Source: Pseudogemmobacter faecipullorum (GTDB lineage: Bacteria > Pseudomonadota > Alphaproteobacteria > Rhodobacterales > Rhodobacteraceae). Taken from it: a stretch of 64,000 nt of DNA. The notes under the pieces are model-generated. The model did no database searches, was not told the origin of the DNA, and was given only the letters and a program-made list of their open reading frames with translations. Made by a program: the position numbers and the translations under genes. How positions within the stretch are numbered: position 1 is the first letter of the stretch; each line of letters opens with the position of its first letter. Of this stretch, positions 15,938-25,064 are shown piece after piece. Location of the stretch: assembly GCF_020539525.1 (NCBI RefSeq), contig NZ_JACDXX010000010.1, positions 62,001 to 126,000 of the forward strand, written 5' to 3'.

Positions 15938-17236
15938 TTATTTCGAGGCAAGGCCCAGCCGGTCTTTCATCCAGTACCAGCGCACGCCCAGCCCCATGAC
16001 GGGACGGGCGAACTGATGCCAGACAATCGGTTTGATGGTGGTTTTGGGATAGAGGGCGGGGGCACGCCCGGTGATCTCATCGGCCAGCATTCTGCCAAAG
16101 CGTACGGAGAGCGCGAGGCCGCGGCCGTTATAGGCCTGCAGGCTGTAAAGGCCGGGGCGGCTTTCGTGGAAATGCGGCAGCCCGTCGAGCGAGAGGCCGA
16201 CATGGCCCGACCAGCGCCAGCGTACCGGCACCTCTTTCAGCTCGGGGAAGAGGCCCAGCATGCCGCGCTCAAGCGCTTTCATCAGCGCCGGATCCTCTGC
16301 CGGGCCGACCGCGCCGCGCCCGCCGATCATAAAGCCGCCCGAAGGGGTTTTGCGCATATAGAAGGCCAGTTTGCGGGTCTGCGACAGCATCACATCCCCG
16401 GGCAGAATTTTTGCCGCCAGGTCTTGGGGCAGCGGGCCGGTGGCCAGCTGCATGCTCTGCACCGGCAGGATGGTGCGGGCGAGGCCCGGGACCAGCCGGT
16501 TCGAATAGGCATTATTGGCGACCAGTACGATACGGGCGCGGATCTCCAGGCCGTTGACCTGCATCAGCCAGCCGCCCTCGGGCAGCTGGCGCAGCGCCGT
16601 AACCGGGCTGTTCTCAAACACCTGTGCCCCGGCGGTGATGGCGGCGCGGGTCAGGCCGCGCAGGAAATCGAGCGGCTGCACGCCGCCGGCGCGCTTATCC
16701 TTCCAGCCGCCGAAGTGCGCGCTGGTGCCGGTGGCGCCGACCAGCTCCTCGCGGCTGAAGGTCTCGACATCCACCCCGACCGCGCGCCATTGCCGGGCGC
16801 GTTTCATCACCGCCTCCAGCGCCAGGGGCGAATGGGCGGCCTGGATCCAGCCGCCGCGCACCGGGCGGCAGTTGATCTTATGCTTTGCAATCAGATCAAA
16901 GGCATAATCCGCCGCGCCGCCCACCAGTTCAGTCAGTGCGCGGCCTTTCTCGGGGCCGTATTTCGCCACCAGATCCTCGGGGTCATATTTCAGCCCCGGG
17001 ATGATCTGGCCCCCATTGCGGCCCGATGCGCCATAGCCAATATGTTTCGCCTCAAAGGCTGCGACCTTTACCCCGGCCTCAGCGAGATGCAGGGCGGTTG
17101 AAATGCCGGTGAAGCCAGCGCCGACGATAGCGACATCGGTGTCAAAACCGGCATCGACGGGGGGGAGGGCGCAGGGGGGCTCGAGGCTGTCGTGCCACCA
17201 GATTGAGCCGCGATAGCTTTCCAGGCTGCTGGTCAA
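15938..17236 (-). CDS. FAD-dependent amine oxidase, PuuB-like (DAO family)
   Basis: A 432-residue flavoprotein. An N-terminal Rossmann motif DVAIVGAGFTGISTALHLAEAG (about residues 34-55), KHIGYGASGRNGGQI (flavin region) and a C-terminal YNGRGLALSVRFGRMLADEI closely resemble gamma-glutamylputrescine oxidase. The best start is TTG 17236 with GGAG eight bases upstream; the frame stays open further but lacks a site. The PuuB reaction oxidises gamma-glutamylputrescine to the aldehyde, ammonia and H2O2. A PuuC-like dehydrogenase and a polyamine-type importer in the same block support the call, but no PuuA glutamylation ligase is present in the window, so the substrate may be another amine. Confidence 0.75.
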   Translation of the reverse strand: MTSSLESYRGSIWWHDSLEPPCALPPVDAGFDTDVAIVGAGFTGISTALHLAEAGVKVAAFEAKHIGYGASGRNGGQIIPGLKYDPEDLVAKYGPEKGRALTELVGGAADYAFDLIAKHKINCRPVRGGWIQAAHSPLALEAVMKRARQWRAVGVDVETFSREELVGATGTSAHFGGWKDKRAGGVQPLDFLRGLTRAAITAGAQVFENSPVTALRQLPEGGWLMQVNGLEIRARIVLVANNAYSNRLVPGLARTILPVQSMQLATGPLPQDLAAKILPGDVMLSQTRKLAFYMRKTPSGGFMIGGRGAVGPAEDPALMKALERGMLGLFPELKEVPVRWRWSGHVGLSLDGLPHFHESRPGLYSLQAYNGRGLALSVRFGRMLADEITGRAPALYPKTTIKPIVWHQFARPVMGLGVRWYWMKDRLGLASK

Positions 17237-17318
17237 GGGAGAAACTCCGGTCGGTTGGAGAGGCAGGAAGGACACCAGGCCGGCGCCGGCAGGGTGCAGC
17301 GGGCCAGAGCGGCCCGGA

Positions 17319-17927
17319 TTATTTCTGGCTGTTGATCCAGATGATCTCGGCGGGGGTCTCGCCATTGTTAAAGAAACGGTGGCGGATGCCCGAGGGGAAA
17401 GCGAAACAATCGCCCTCGCCCAGCAGATGGATATGGCCATCGATCTGCAGTGAGAAAGTGCCCTTCATCACATAGCCGATCTCATCGCCGCTATGGGCAT
17501 AGGAATCATCGCCCGAGGAGCCGCCGGGCTCGATCGAGACCACATAGGCTTTATAGCGGTCCTGTTCGGAGGGGCTGGCGAGAAGCTTTATCACGCCATT
17601 GGTGTCGAGCACTTTGGGCTGATGGGCGCGGCGCAGGAAATAGGGGCTTTCGCCCCCGGCCTGACGCGCGCCACCGGGATCAATGATCTCGGCCGGGGCC
17701 ACTTCAAGGGCGGCGGCAATGGCATAGACGGTGCGGATCGTCGGCGAGACGAGGCCCCGCTCAATCTGCGACAGTGACCCGATCGAAAGGCCGGTGCGCT
17801 CGCTCAGCTTGCCCAGCGTCAGGCGCCGCGCAAGCCGGGTCTCGCGCAGGCGCAGCCCGATTTCATCGGCCTCAGTCCCGGCTGAGTTTCGGGTGGTCTG
17901 GCGCTGGCCTGGGGTAGGATCTGACAT
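17319..17927 (-). CDS. XRE-family regulator with cupin sensor, PuuR-like
   Basis: A 202-residue protein. After a 20-residue polar N-terminus there is an HTH (about residues 24-78, LTLGKLSERTGLSIGSLSQIERG) and a C-terminal cupin (about 125-200, with DSYAHSGDEIGYVMKGTFSL and HRFFNNG). This is the PuuR layout, whose members repress polyamine catabolism and are released by the substrate. It sits inside the oxidase block, upstream of the PuuB-like gene, 50 bases after the sarcosine-oxidase-like gene. Its probable targets are the inverted repeats before the importer operon at 26140-26202. Confidence 0.85.
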   Translation of the reverse strand: MSDPTPGQRQTTRNSAGTEADEIGLRLRETRLARRLTLGKLSERTGLSIGSLSQIERGLVSPTIRTVYAIAAALEVAPAEIIDPGGARQAGGESPYFLRRAHQPKVLDTNGVIKLLASPSEQDRYKAYVVSIEPGGSSGDDSYAHSGDEIGYVMKGTFSLQIDGHIHLLGEGDCFAFPSGIRHRFFNNGETPAEIIWINSQK

Positions 17928-17977
17928 TTTACATCCGCACTGAGAAGAAAAGGGGGGAACTAACGCAGAAAACCGGG

Positions 17978-19129
17978 TCAGGCGACCACAATTCCCCCTT
18001 CGATGATCGGGCCGGTGGTCTCAAACCGGTCGAGCGCGAAAGGTTTCATCCTTGCATCGGTCTGGCCGCGGGCAATCGCCTGAGCCAGAAGTTTACCGGC
18101 AGCGGGCGCTCCGGCAAAGCCGTAAGACCAGCCGGCCGAGAACCACAGATCCTGCAGGTCAGGATGGGGGCCGAGCAGCGGCGCGAAATCCTTTGAGGCA
18201 TGGATCAGCCCGCCCCAGTGCCGCAGGATCCTGACCGGGCCGAGCTGGGGGAACATGCGCAGATAGATCTTCGCCATATCGGCCATCACCGGCACATCGG
18301 CGCGCAGCGAGATATGCGGGGTTTCGGGCACTTCGGTGCCGCCCACCACCTCGCCGCGCGAGGTCTGGTGGAAATAGGCGAGGCTGTCGATCAGCGCGAT
18401 GGCGGGCTTGATCAGCGGCCGGGTCGGCTCGAGCGCCATGGCCTCGATCTTCATGCCATGGCCGTTCAGGCTGACCCCGGCAAGGCCGGCCATTTCCGGA
18501 TTATGCCCCCCGGCGCAGCAGACGATGGTCTCGGCCGCAATGCGGTGATCACCGATCATAACCGCCGCGGCACGGCCATTTGTCGTTTCAATGCCGGTGA
18601 CTTTGGTGCGGTAATGGATTCCGACGCCATGGGTATGGCAATACTGGTACAAAGCCTTCATCGCCGCGTGATGCGGCGCGACGCCGCCATCGGGCTGATG
18701 CTGGGCCGCCAGAACATGCTGCTGGTTCAGCGCCGGCAGCAGCTTTGCGGTCTGTGCCTTACCGAGGATCTGCGAGCGGATGCCGAGCCGGGCGTGCAGT
18801 TTTGCCCCCTGTTCCAGCATATCGACCGTCGCGGCTTTTTCGGCCACTACCGTATAGCCGCGGCGGGTGAACATGACATTCTCGCCCAGACGCTTTGACC
18901 AGCTCTGCCATTCGTCGAGCGTCAGTTTAAACAGCCCGGACCAGGCGGTGGAGGCGAAACCGGCGCGGATCAGCGTGCCATTGCGGCCCGAGGCGCCGCC
19001 CTGCCAGTAACCGGCATCAAGGACGACAATGCCCTTTTGCCCCATTTCGGCGAGGTTAAAGGCCAGAGACAGGCCCTGAATGCCACCGCCGATGATCAGG
19101 GTTGAGGCGGATTGCGGAAGCAGGCTCAT
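17978..19129 (-). CDS. FAD-dependent oxidoreductase, beta subunit of a sarcosine/opine-oxidase-type heterodimer
   Basis: A 383-residue DAO-superfamily flavoprotein: Rossmann motif LIIGGGIQGLSLAFNLAEMG (about residues 11-30), SGRNGTLIRAGFAST, and a C-terminal GWSYGFAGAPAAGKLLAQAIA. Its length and motifs match the small catalytic subunits of opine oxidases, HcnC and D-hydroxyproline dehydrogenase, and the SoxB type. It overlaps the alpha-like gene by four bases (ATGA), indicating a complex with that product. It should oxidise a secondary amine or imino acid and pass electrons to its partner. The amine is not identifiable here. Confidence 0.8.
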   Translation of the reverse strand: MSLLPQSASTLIIGGGIQGLSLAFNLAEMGQKGIVVLDAGYWQGGASGRNGTLIRAGFASTAWSGLFKLTLDEWQSWSKRLGENVMFTRRGYTVVAEKAATVDMLEQGAKLHARLGIRSQILGKAQTAKLLPALNQQHVLAAQHQPDGGVAPHHAAMKALYQYCHTHGVGIHYRTKVTGIETTNGRAAAVMIGDHRIAAETIVCCAGGHNPEMAGLAGVSLNGHGMKIEAMALEPTRPLIKPAIALIDSLAYFHQTSRGEVVGGTEVPETPHISLRADVPVMADMAKIYLRMFPQLGPVRILRHWGGLIHASKDFAPLLGPHPDLQDLWFSAGWSYGFAGAPAAGKLLAQAIARGQTDARMKPFALDRFETTGPIIEGGIVVA

Positions 19130-20592
19130 TTCTGACAGACCTCAACAAGACCAGAGAGGCCGGCGGCCTGGGCGATCGTGATGGCGCGGCGCGGCGGGCG
19201 ATGCGAGGGGCGTGCAAAATCATCGGGCTGCAGCCCGGTGCGCGCGGCGAGCAAAGCCAGCATCCCCTCCCAGCAGGGCCAGCCCTGACAGGTGCCCATG
19301 CCGCAGGAGGTCAGGCGCTTGAGCACCTCAGGATCGGTTTCCCCGGCATCAATATGATGGGTCAGCTCTCCGGCGGTGACATCCATACAGGGGCAGATCA
19401 GCGCCTCACTGTCGGGGGCGGCAGGAACGGGGATCGCCTCAGCGGGCAAAGCGGCGGCCCCGGTGAAGCTGACATATCCGGGCAGAGCCTGGCCCAGCAG
19501 CTGATAGGCGCCCTCGGCCGAGATCTGGAAGGCGAGGTTCGGGTCACTGCGCCAGGGACCGGCATGGATCAGCGCGTCACAGGGGATGCGTTTGCCGCCC
19601 GCGCGGATGGCTTTGACCCGCTTACCGCCCTCGATTTTTTCCAGCGCGCTGACCGGGCCGCAATGGCTGATTTTGCAGCCAAGCGCCTTCAGCCTGGCGG
19701 CAAGGCGGGTCTCGGAGCCGGTGCCGACCACAGCGACCCGCTTGCCGGGCAGCACCCGGAAGCGCGCCGCCAGATCAAGCGCGGCATGGGCGTCGAAGAC
19801 ACCGGGCAGGTGGTTGCCGCGCACCATCGGCGGCATCGAGCGGCGGCCGGTGGCCAGCACCACCCGGCCCGGGCGGATCGCCATTGCCGGGCCGGTGCCA
19901 TCGACCGGGGCGGCGAGGATGACCCGGCCATCGCGGTAGGCTCCGAAGACTTCGGTGGCGAGGAAGAGCTGCACTTTATCGCTGAGCGAGGGCAGGGTCT
20001 CGCCGGCAGCCACGGCAAAGCGGCCGGGGCTTTCGCCACGGGTGATCAGCGCCACGCTTTCGCCGCTGGCGGCAGCGGCATTGGCGGCGCGGATCCCCTC
20101 GGGGCCGCCGCCGACCACCAGCAGATCGGGCGCGAGGCTGGTGCCGGGGATCGGCGCGGCATTCCAGTCGACCGGCGCGACATCGGCCACCCCGGCCAGC
20201 AGCGCCATAGCGCGTTCGGCGAGCCGGGCGGGCAGGCCCGATTGCGGGATCAGCGCGCCATGTTCAAAGCCGCCATAGACCAGTTTTGAGGGCAGGATCT
20301 GCAGGGCCTTCAGCAGATCAAAGCCCGGCGCGGGCCAGCAGTTCTGCATCGAGACCTGCATACCGGGGCGCAGCTCAATCTGATCCATCCGCACATTGGG
20401 CATGCCATCGACTTTGGCCAGAACCCCCACCGCATGCGCGCCGCTGTAAGACAGCGGGCGGTGCAGTTTGCGCGAGCGGGCAAAGGTGGTCACGCCGGCG
20501 CGCCAGAGCGCGGCGCTGAGCGTATCGCCCTGGCGGGCCGAAAGGGTCTTGCCGTTCCAGCGGAAGGAAATGTCCTGGGCAGAGAGGCTCAT
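19126..20592 (-). CDS. Alpha subunit of a two-subunit amine/opine oxidase: SoxA-like N-terminus, FAD/NAD fold, BFD-like [2Fe-2S]
   Basis: A 488-residue protein in three parts. Residues 1-90 resemble the N-terminal ferredoxin-like fold of sarcosine oxidase alpha but lack its cluster cysteines (SRKLHRPLSYSG). Residues 150-390 form a pyridine-nucleotide-disulphide-type fold (LLVVGGGPEGIRAANAAAASG, VAVVGTGSETRLAARL). The C-terminus has a BFD-like [2Fe-2S] site (CPCMDVT then SCGMGTCQGWPC). This order matches OoxA/NoxA and HcnAB-type subunits that carry electrons from the DAO-type beta subunit encoded next. It follows the aldehyde dehydrogenase gene by 68 bases. Confidence 0.8.
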   Translation of the reverse strand: MSLSAQDISFRWNGKTLSARQGDTLSAALWRAGVTTFARSRKLHRPLSYSGAHAVGVLAKVDGMPNVRMDQIELRPGMQVSMQNCWPAPGFDLLKALQILPSKLVYGGFEHGALIPQSGLPARLAERAMALLAGVADVAPVDWNAAPIPGTSLAPDLLVVGGGPEGIRAANAAAASGESVALITRGESPGRFAVAAGETLPSLSDKVQLFLATEVFGAYRDGRVILAAPVDGTGPAMAIRPGRVVLATGRRSMPPMVRGNHLPGVFDAHAALDLAARFRVLPGKRVAVVGTGSETRLAARLKALGCKISHCGPVSALEKIEGGKRVKAIRAGGKRIPCDALIHAGPWRSDPNLAFQISAEGAYQLLGQALPGYVSFTGAAALPAEAIPVPAAPDSEALICPCMDVTAGELTHHIDAGETDPEVLKRLTSCGMGTCQGWPCWEGMLALLAARTGLQPDDFARPSHRPPRRAITIAQAAGLSGLVEVCQK

Positions 20593-20660
20593 AGCGGGGC
20601 TTTCGGGTTAAATCGGGGTTCCGGGGGCCGCGCAAACCGCCGCCCCCGGGAAGGGTGATA

Positions 20661-22142
20661 TCAGGCCAGATTGATCCAGGTGGTTTTCAGATCGGTATAT
20701 TTATCAAAGGCATGTGCCGATTTATCGCGACCAAAGCCCGATTGCTTGAAGCCACCGAAGGGGGTGGTGATATCACCGGCATCGAAGGAATTGATCCAGA
20801 CCACACCGGCGCGCAGCTCATTCGAGGCGCGGAAGGCGGTCTGCAGATCCGAGGTCCATACCCCGGCGCCGAGGCCATAGATCGAGTCATTGCCGAGGCG
20901 CAGCCCTTCGTCGAAATCCTTGATGGTGATGACCGAGGCCACCGGCCCGAAGATCTCTTCCTGGGCGATGCGCATCTCATTTTTCACATCGGCGAAAACG
21001 GTCGGCTGCACGAAATTGCCCTGAATGCGTGCGCCACCGGCGGCAAGGGTCGCGCCTTCGCCTTTGCCGATCTCGATATAGGAGAGCACGCGGTCGGTAT
21101 GCTTGTCTTCCACCAGCGCACCCATCTGGGTGGCGGGGTTCAGCGGATCACCGACGCGCAGATTATTGGCAAAGGCCGAGAGCTTTTCGACGAATTCGTC
21201 GCGGATCGGTTCCTCGACCAGGATGCGCGATCCGGCCGAGCAGGTCTCGCCCGCATTATAGAAGATCGCCCAGGCCGAGCCCTCAACCGCCGCGTCGAGG
21301 TTCGGGCAGTCAGCCAGAACGATATTGGGTGATTTGCCACCGCATTCGAGGCCGACGCGCTTGAGGTTCGACTGCCCCGAATAGGTCATGAAATATTTGC
21401 CAACCTCGGTCGAGCCGGTGAAGGCGACGGCGTCGATATCCATATGCAGACCAATGGCGCGGCCCGCGGTCTCGCCCATGCCGGGCACCACGTTCAGCAC
21501 GACCTCGGGAATGCCGGCCTCGATCGCCAGCTGGCCGATGCGGATGCCGGTCAGCGGCGATTGCTCGGCCGGTTTCAGCACGCAGGAATTTCCCGCGGCC
21601 AGGATCGGCGCGATCTTCCAGGCGGTCATCAGCAGCGGATAGTTCCATGGCACCACCGCGCCGACGACGCCGATGGCCTCGCGGCGGATCAGGGCAACGG
21701 CGGAACCGGCGGTGGGGGCGACCTCGTCATAGACTTTGTCGATCAGCTCGCCAAACCAGCGGATGCAATTGGCCGCGCCCGGAATGTCATCGCCGTAAGC
21801 GTTCGCGATGGTCTTGCCGGTGTCGAGGCTTTCAAGCAGAGCCAGTTCGCTGCGGTTTTCGAGCAGGAGTTCGGCAAAGCGCATCAGCCGCAGCTTGCGC
21901 TCTTTCGGCGCCATGCGCGCCCAGTGACCGGCCTCAAAAGCGGCGCGGGCGGCGATGACGGCGCGGTTCACATCCTCGATATCGCAGGCGGCGATTTCGC
22001 CCAGCACTGCACCGGTGGCGGGGTTGAGCTTGGTAAAGGTCTTGCCCGAAGCGGCGGCGACATACTGGCCGCCGATGAAGGCGCGGGTTTCAATCGACAA
22101 AGCGGCGGCTTTGGCCTGCCATTCGGCATGGGTGAAGGACAT
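20661..22142 (-). CDS. Aldehyde dehydrogenase, PuuC/aminobutyraldehyde type
   Basis: A 493-residue NAD(P)-dependent aldehyde dehydrogenase. VVPWNYPLLMTAWKIAPILAAG, the Glu general-base motif LECGGKSPNIVLAD (about residue 270), and the catalytic Cys in FYNAGETCSAGSRILVEE (about residue 304) are all present. The overall sequence resembles gamma-glutamyl-gamma-aminobutyraldehyde dehydrogenase and related omega-aminoaldehyde enzymes. It would convert the aldehyde made by the flavin oxidases to an acid. It lies 56 bases after the transporter ATPase gene in the same orientation, consistent with an uptake-and-oxidation operon. Confidence 0.88.
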   Translation of the reverse strand: MSFTHAEWQAKAAALSIETRAFIGGQYVAAASGKTFTKLNPATGAVLGEIAACDIEDVNRAVIAARAAFEAGHWARMAPKERKLRLMRFAELLLENRSELALLESLDTGKTIANAYGDDIPGAANCIRWFGELIDKVYDEVAPTAGSAVALIRREAIGVVGAVVPWNYPLLMTAWKIAPILAAGNSCVLKPAEQSPLTGIRIGQLAIEAGIPEVVLNVVPGMGETAGRAIGLHMDIDAVAFTGSTEVGKYFMTYSGQSNLKRVGLECGGKSPNIVLADCPNLDAAVEGSAWAIFYNAGETCSAGSRILVEEPIRDEFVEKLSAFANNLRVGDPLNPATQMGALVEDKHTDRVLSYIEIGKGEGATLAAGGARIQGNFVQPTVFADVKNEMRIAQEEIFGPVASVITIKDFDEGLRLGNDSIYGLGAGVWTSDLQTAFRASNELRAGVVWINSFDAGDITTPFGGFKQSGFGRDKSAHAFDKYTDLKTTWINLA

Positions 22143-22198
22143 CAGCAGGGTCTTTCCGGAAAAACAGAGGTTTGGAGGCGGGGGCCTTGCGGATCGGC

Positions 22199-23302
22199 TC
22201 AGGCCGCGATGATCACCAGATCCTCGGGCTGCCAGCTCAGGCGCACCCTGTCAGCGGCGTTCAGCGCCGCGAGGGTGGCGATGTCGCGGCTGCGCAGCTG
22301 GATCACCGCATTGTCAGCGAGGCGCACGATCAGCCGGTATTCGGTGCCGAGATAGATCTTATCGACGATCACCCCTTCGGCGCCATTGGCTGCATCTGCA
22401 ACGGCATCGGCGCGGTTCACATGGATACGCTCGGGGCGCAGCACCAGGCTGGGGCTGGCGCTGCTGGCGGCGACGCGGGGATCGGATTTCGGCAGGCTGG
22501 CGCGCCAGCCCGGGCCCTCGATCACCGCCAGCGCGCCGTCATGGCGCAGCTGGCCGCGCAGGATATTGGCCTCGCCGATGAAATCCGCGACGAATTCCGA
22601 TTTCGGATGGGTGTAGAGATCCTGGGGCGTGCCGATCTGCGCGAGGCGGCCATCTTTGAAAATGGCGATGCGGTCGGACATGACGAGGGCTTCTTCCTGG
22701 TCATGGGTTACCGAGACCACGGTTGCGCCCACCTGTTTGGTGATATGCATGATCTCGATCTGCATCTGGGTGCGCAGCTTTTTATCCAGCGCCGCCATCG
22801 GTTCATCGAGCAGCACGATATCGGGGTTGAAGACCAGGGCGCGGGCCAGGGCCACGCGCTGCTGCTGACCGCCCGACATCTGTTTCGGGAAACGCCCGGC
22901 GCAATGGGCGAGGCCGACGATCTCGAGCATTTCCATCGCGCGTCTGCGACGCTCGGCCCGGGCCACGCCACGGGTTTCCAGCGGATAGGCGACGTTATCG
23001 GCCACGCTCATATGCGGAAACAGCGCGTAATCCTGGAACATCATGCCGATATTGCGCTTTTGCGGGCTGACCCCGGTCATATCGCGGCCATCAATCATCA
23101 GCTGGCCCGAAGTGGGGGCGACGAAACCGGCGATCACCCGCAGCGAGGTGGTCTTGCCCGAACCCGAGGGCCCGAGCATGGTCAGGAACTCGCCCTTTTT
23201 CAGCTCAAAGGAGACATCATCCAGCGCTTTGACCGCGCCGTAATGTTTGGCGATATTGACGAGGCTGAGCGCGCTGGCGCCATTCGCGGAAGAGTTTGCC
23301 AT
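22199..23302 (-). CDS. ABC transporter ATP-binding protein, PotA/spermidine-putrescine type
   Basis: A 367-residue ATPase. Walker A GPSGSGKTTSLR (about residues 40-51), signature MSGGQQQRVALARAL, Walker B ILLDEPMAALD, and a C-terminal TOBE-like beta domain (about 290-365, ending VRLSWQPEDLVIIAA) are as in the CUT1/POPT group. It energises the importer formed with the two permeases upstream. Its ATG shares one base with the preceding permease stop (TAATG), so translation is coupled. Confidence 0.9.
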   Translation of the reverse strand: MANSSANGASALSLVNIAKHYGAVKALDDVSFELKKGEFLTMLGPSGSGKTTSLRVIAGFVAPTSGQLMIDGRDMTGVSPQKRNIGMMFQDYALFPHMSVADNVAYPLETRGVARAERRRRAMEMLEIVGLAHCAGRFPKQMSGGQQQRVALARALVFNPDIVLLDEPMAALDKKLRTQMQIEIMHITKQVGATVVSVTHDQEEALVMSDRIAIFKDGRLAQIGTPQDLYTHPKSEFVADFIGEANILRGQLRHDGALAVIEGPGWRASLPKSDPRVAASSASPSLVLRPERIHVNRADAVADAANGAEGVIVDKIYLGTEYRLIVRLADNAVIQLRSRDIATLAALNAADRVRLSWQPEDLVIIAA

Positions 23303-24081
23303 TACTGGCCCTCCTTGGTCTTGAAGCTGAGCAGGACGCCGATTGCGGAAATGGCAATCAGCAGGGCGCCGACGGCGGCGGTGGCGGGGTCGAGATTGGC
23401 CCGGGCCTGGTTCCAGATCATGATCGGCACGGTGCGGCTCTGGCTGTTCGAGACGAAGATCGCGATCACCACCTCATCCCAGGAGGTGATGAAGGCGAAG
23501 ACCGCTCCCGAGACCACGCCGGGCCGGATCAGCGGCAGGGTCACGCGGCGGAAGGTGAAAAGACGGCCGCCGCCGAGCCCGGCACTGGCCAGGGCGAGAT
23601 TGGGGTTGACCATCTTCAGGCTGGCCATGACCGAGACCAGAACGAAGGGAATGGCCAGCACGCTATGGGCCGCGATCATGCCGGGCAGGGTGCCCGACAG
23701 GCCCCAGCGCGCAAACAGCATATAGGTGCCGACGCCGAGCACGATCACCGGGGTGACCATCGGCGAGAGCAGCAGGCCCAGCACGATGATCTTGCCACGA
23801 AACTCGCTGGCCTCCAGCGCCAGGGCGGCGGTGGTGCCGATCACCGTGGCCAGCAAAGCGGTGCAAAGGCCGATGATCAGGCTGTTTTTCAGCGCGATCT
23901 GCCATTCGCTGTCGCTGAGGATTTTCACATACCAGTCGAGGGTAAAGCCGACCGGCGGAAATTCCAGCTGCGGTGCGGTGGTGAAAGACATCGGCACGAT
24001 GATCAGCGTCGGGACCAGCAGGAACAGCGCGGTCAGGCTGACGAAGAGCCAGAAGCCGATGCGGCGAAGAAGACCCGGCAT
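23302..24081 (-). CDS. ABC transporter permease, PotC type
   Basis: A 259-residue inner-membrane protein with about six helices and the coupling-loop motif around LASAGLGGGRLFTFRRVTLPLIRPGV (EAA motif, about residues 165-190). It is the second permease of the polyamine-type importer. Start and stop overlap its neighbours by one base on both sides (TAATG), showing tight stoichiometric coupling. Confidence 0.88.
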   Translation of the reverse strand: MPGLLRRIGFWLFVSLTALFLLVPTLIIVPMSFTTAPQLEFPPVGFTLDWYVKILSDSEWQIALKNSLIIGLCTALLATVIGTTAALALEASEFRGKIIVLGLLLSPMVTPVIVLGVGTYMLFARWGLSGTLPGMIAAHSVLAIPFVLVSVMASLKMVNPNLALASAGLGGGRLFTFRRVTLPLIRPGVVSGAVFAFITSWDEVVIAIFVSNSQSRTVPIMIWNQARANLDPATAAVGALLIAISAIGVLLSFKTKEGQ

Positions 24082-24959
24082 TATGCTTTCTCCTGAGCGC
24101 TGGCGCGGCGGCTGATGTAAAGCCGCGCCGCGCCGAAAAGACCGAAGGCGATGGCGGTGATGGCCAGCAGCACCACGGCAAGCGCCGCGCCGAGACCAAA
24201 GTTCAGCTGCTCAAGGAACTGACCGGCAATCATCTGCGGGATCATCATATCGCGCGCGCCACCGAGCAGCGCCGGGGTGATGTAGAAGCCGAGCGAGAGG
24301 GTGAAGGTCAGGATGGCAGCGGCGGCCACCCCGGGCAGCGACAGCGGCAGATAGACGCGCAGGAAGCTGCGCAGATAAGAGGCGCCACAGATCGCCGAGG
24401 CCTCCATCAGCCGTATATCGATTTTTTTCATGATCGTATAAAGCGGCAGCACCGCATAGGGCAGCAGCACATGCACCATGCCGATCGCCACGCCGGTAGG
24501 GGTGCGGATCAGGCGCAGCGGCTTTTCAGTAATGCCAAGGCCGAGCAGCAGGTCATTCACCAGGCCGCTGTTTTGCAGCAGCACCACCCAGGAGAAGCTG
24601 CGCAGCAGCAGGCTGACCCAGAACGGGATCAGCAAAGCAATGGTCAGCAGCAGCAGGGTTCTGCGCCCGGCATTGGCCATGGCATAGGCATAGGGATAGG
24701 CGATCAGCACCGTCACCAGCATGACGATCAGCGCCATTTTAAAGGTTGCGGCGATCACCCGCAGAAAGACCGGGCTGTCGAAGATCTGTTCATAATACTG
24801 AAAATCGCCGCCAGGCAGCGAGGCCGACAGCAGCCGCAGCAGCGGCCAGAGGAAGAAGATTCCCAGGAACAGGACAGCGGGCAGCAGCAGCCAGATGCCG
24901 CCGGGAATGCGCGCAAGGAAAGAGGTCTGCCCGGAGGCGGAAGCCGGAACTGTGCTCAT
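24081..24959 (-). CDS. ABC transporter permease, PotB type
   Basis: A 292-residue inner-membrane permease. The first helix (IWLLLPAVLFLGIFFLWPLLRLL) lies at residues 20-42, about six helices follow, and the EAA coupling loop is near EASAICGASYLRSFLRVYLPLSLPG (about residues 185-210). It pairs with the PotC-type permease downstream. The preceding gap contains a small hairpin (25034-25058). Confidence 0.88.
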   Translation of the reverse strand: MSTVPASASGQTSFLARIPGGIWLLLPAVLFLGIFFLWPLLRLLSASLPGGDFQYYEQIFDSPVFLRVIAATFKMALIVMLVTVLIAYPYAYAMANAGRRTLLLLTIALLIPFWVSLLLRSFSWVVLLQNSGLVNDLLLGLGITEKPLRLIRTPTGVAIGMVHVLLPYAVLPLYTIMKKIDIRLMEASAICGASYLRSFLRVYLPLSLPGVAAAAILTFTLSLGFYITPALLGGARDMMIPQMIAGQFLEQLNFGLGAALAVVLLAITAIAFGLFGAARLYISRRASAQEKA

Positions 24960-25033
24960 ATCACTCTCGGTCTCGGGAGGGTCGGCCCCTCGCCTTTTCC
25001 CGGGAGAGGGGGAGGGGGCGAAGGGCCGTTGAA

Positions 25034-25058
25034 GAGGGCCGCGCGGCAGGCAGCCCTC
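25034..25058 (-). other. Intercistronic hairpin after the binding-protein gene
   Basis: GAGGGC (25034-25039) and GCCCTC (25053-25058) can pair just after the binding-protein stop at 25065. There is no T-run, so a message-stabilising or attenuating hairpin that favours binding-protein output is more likely than full termination. Confidence 0.4.
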
Positions 25059-25064
25059 AGAGGG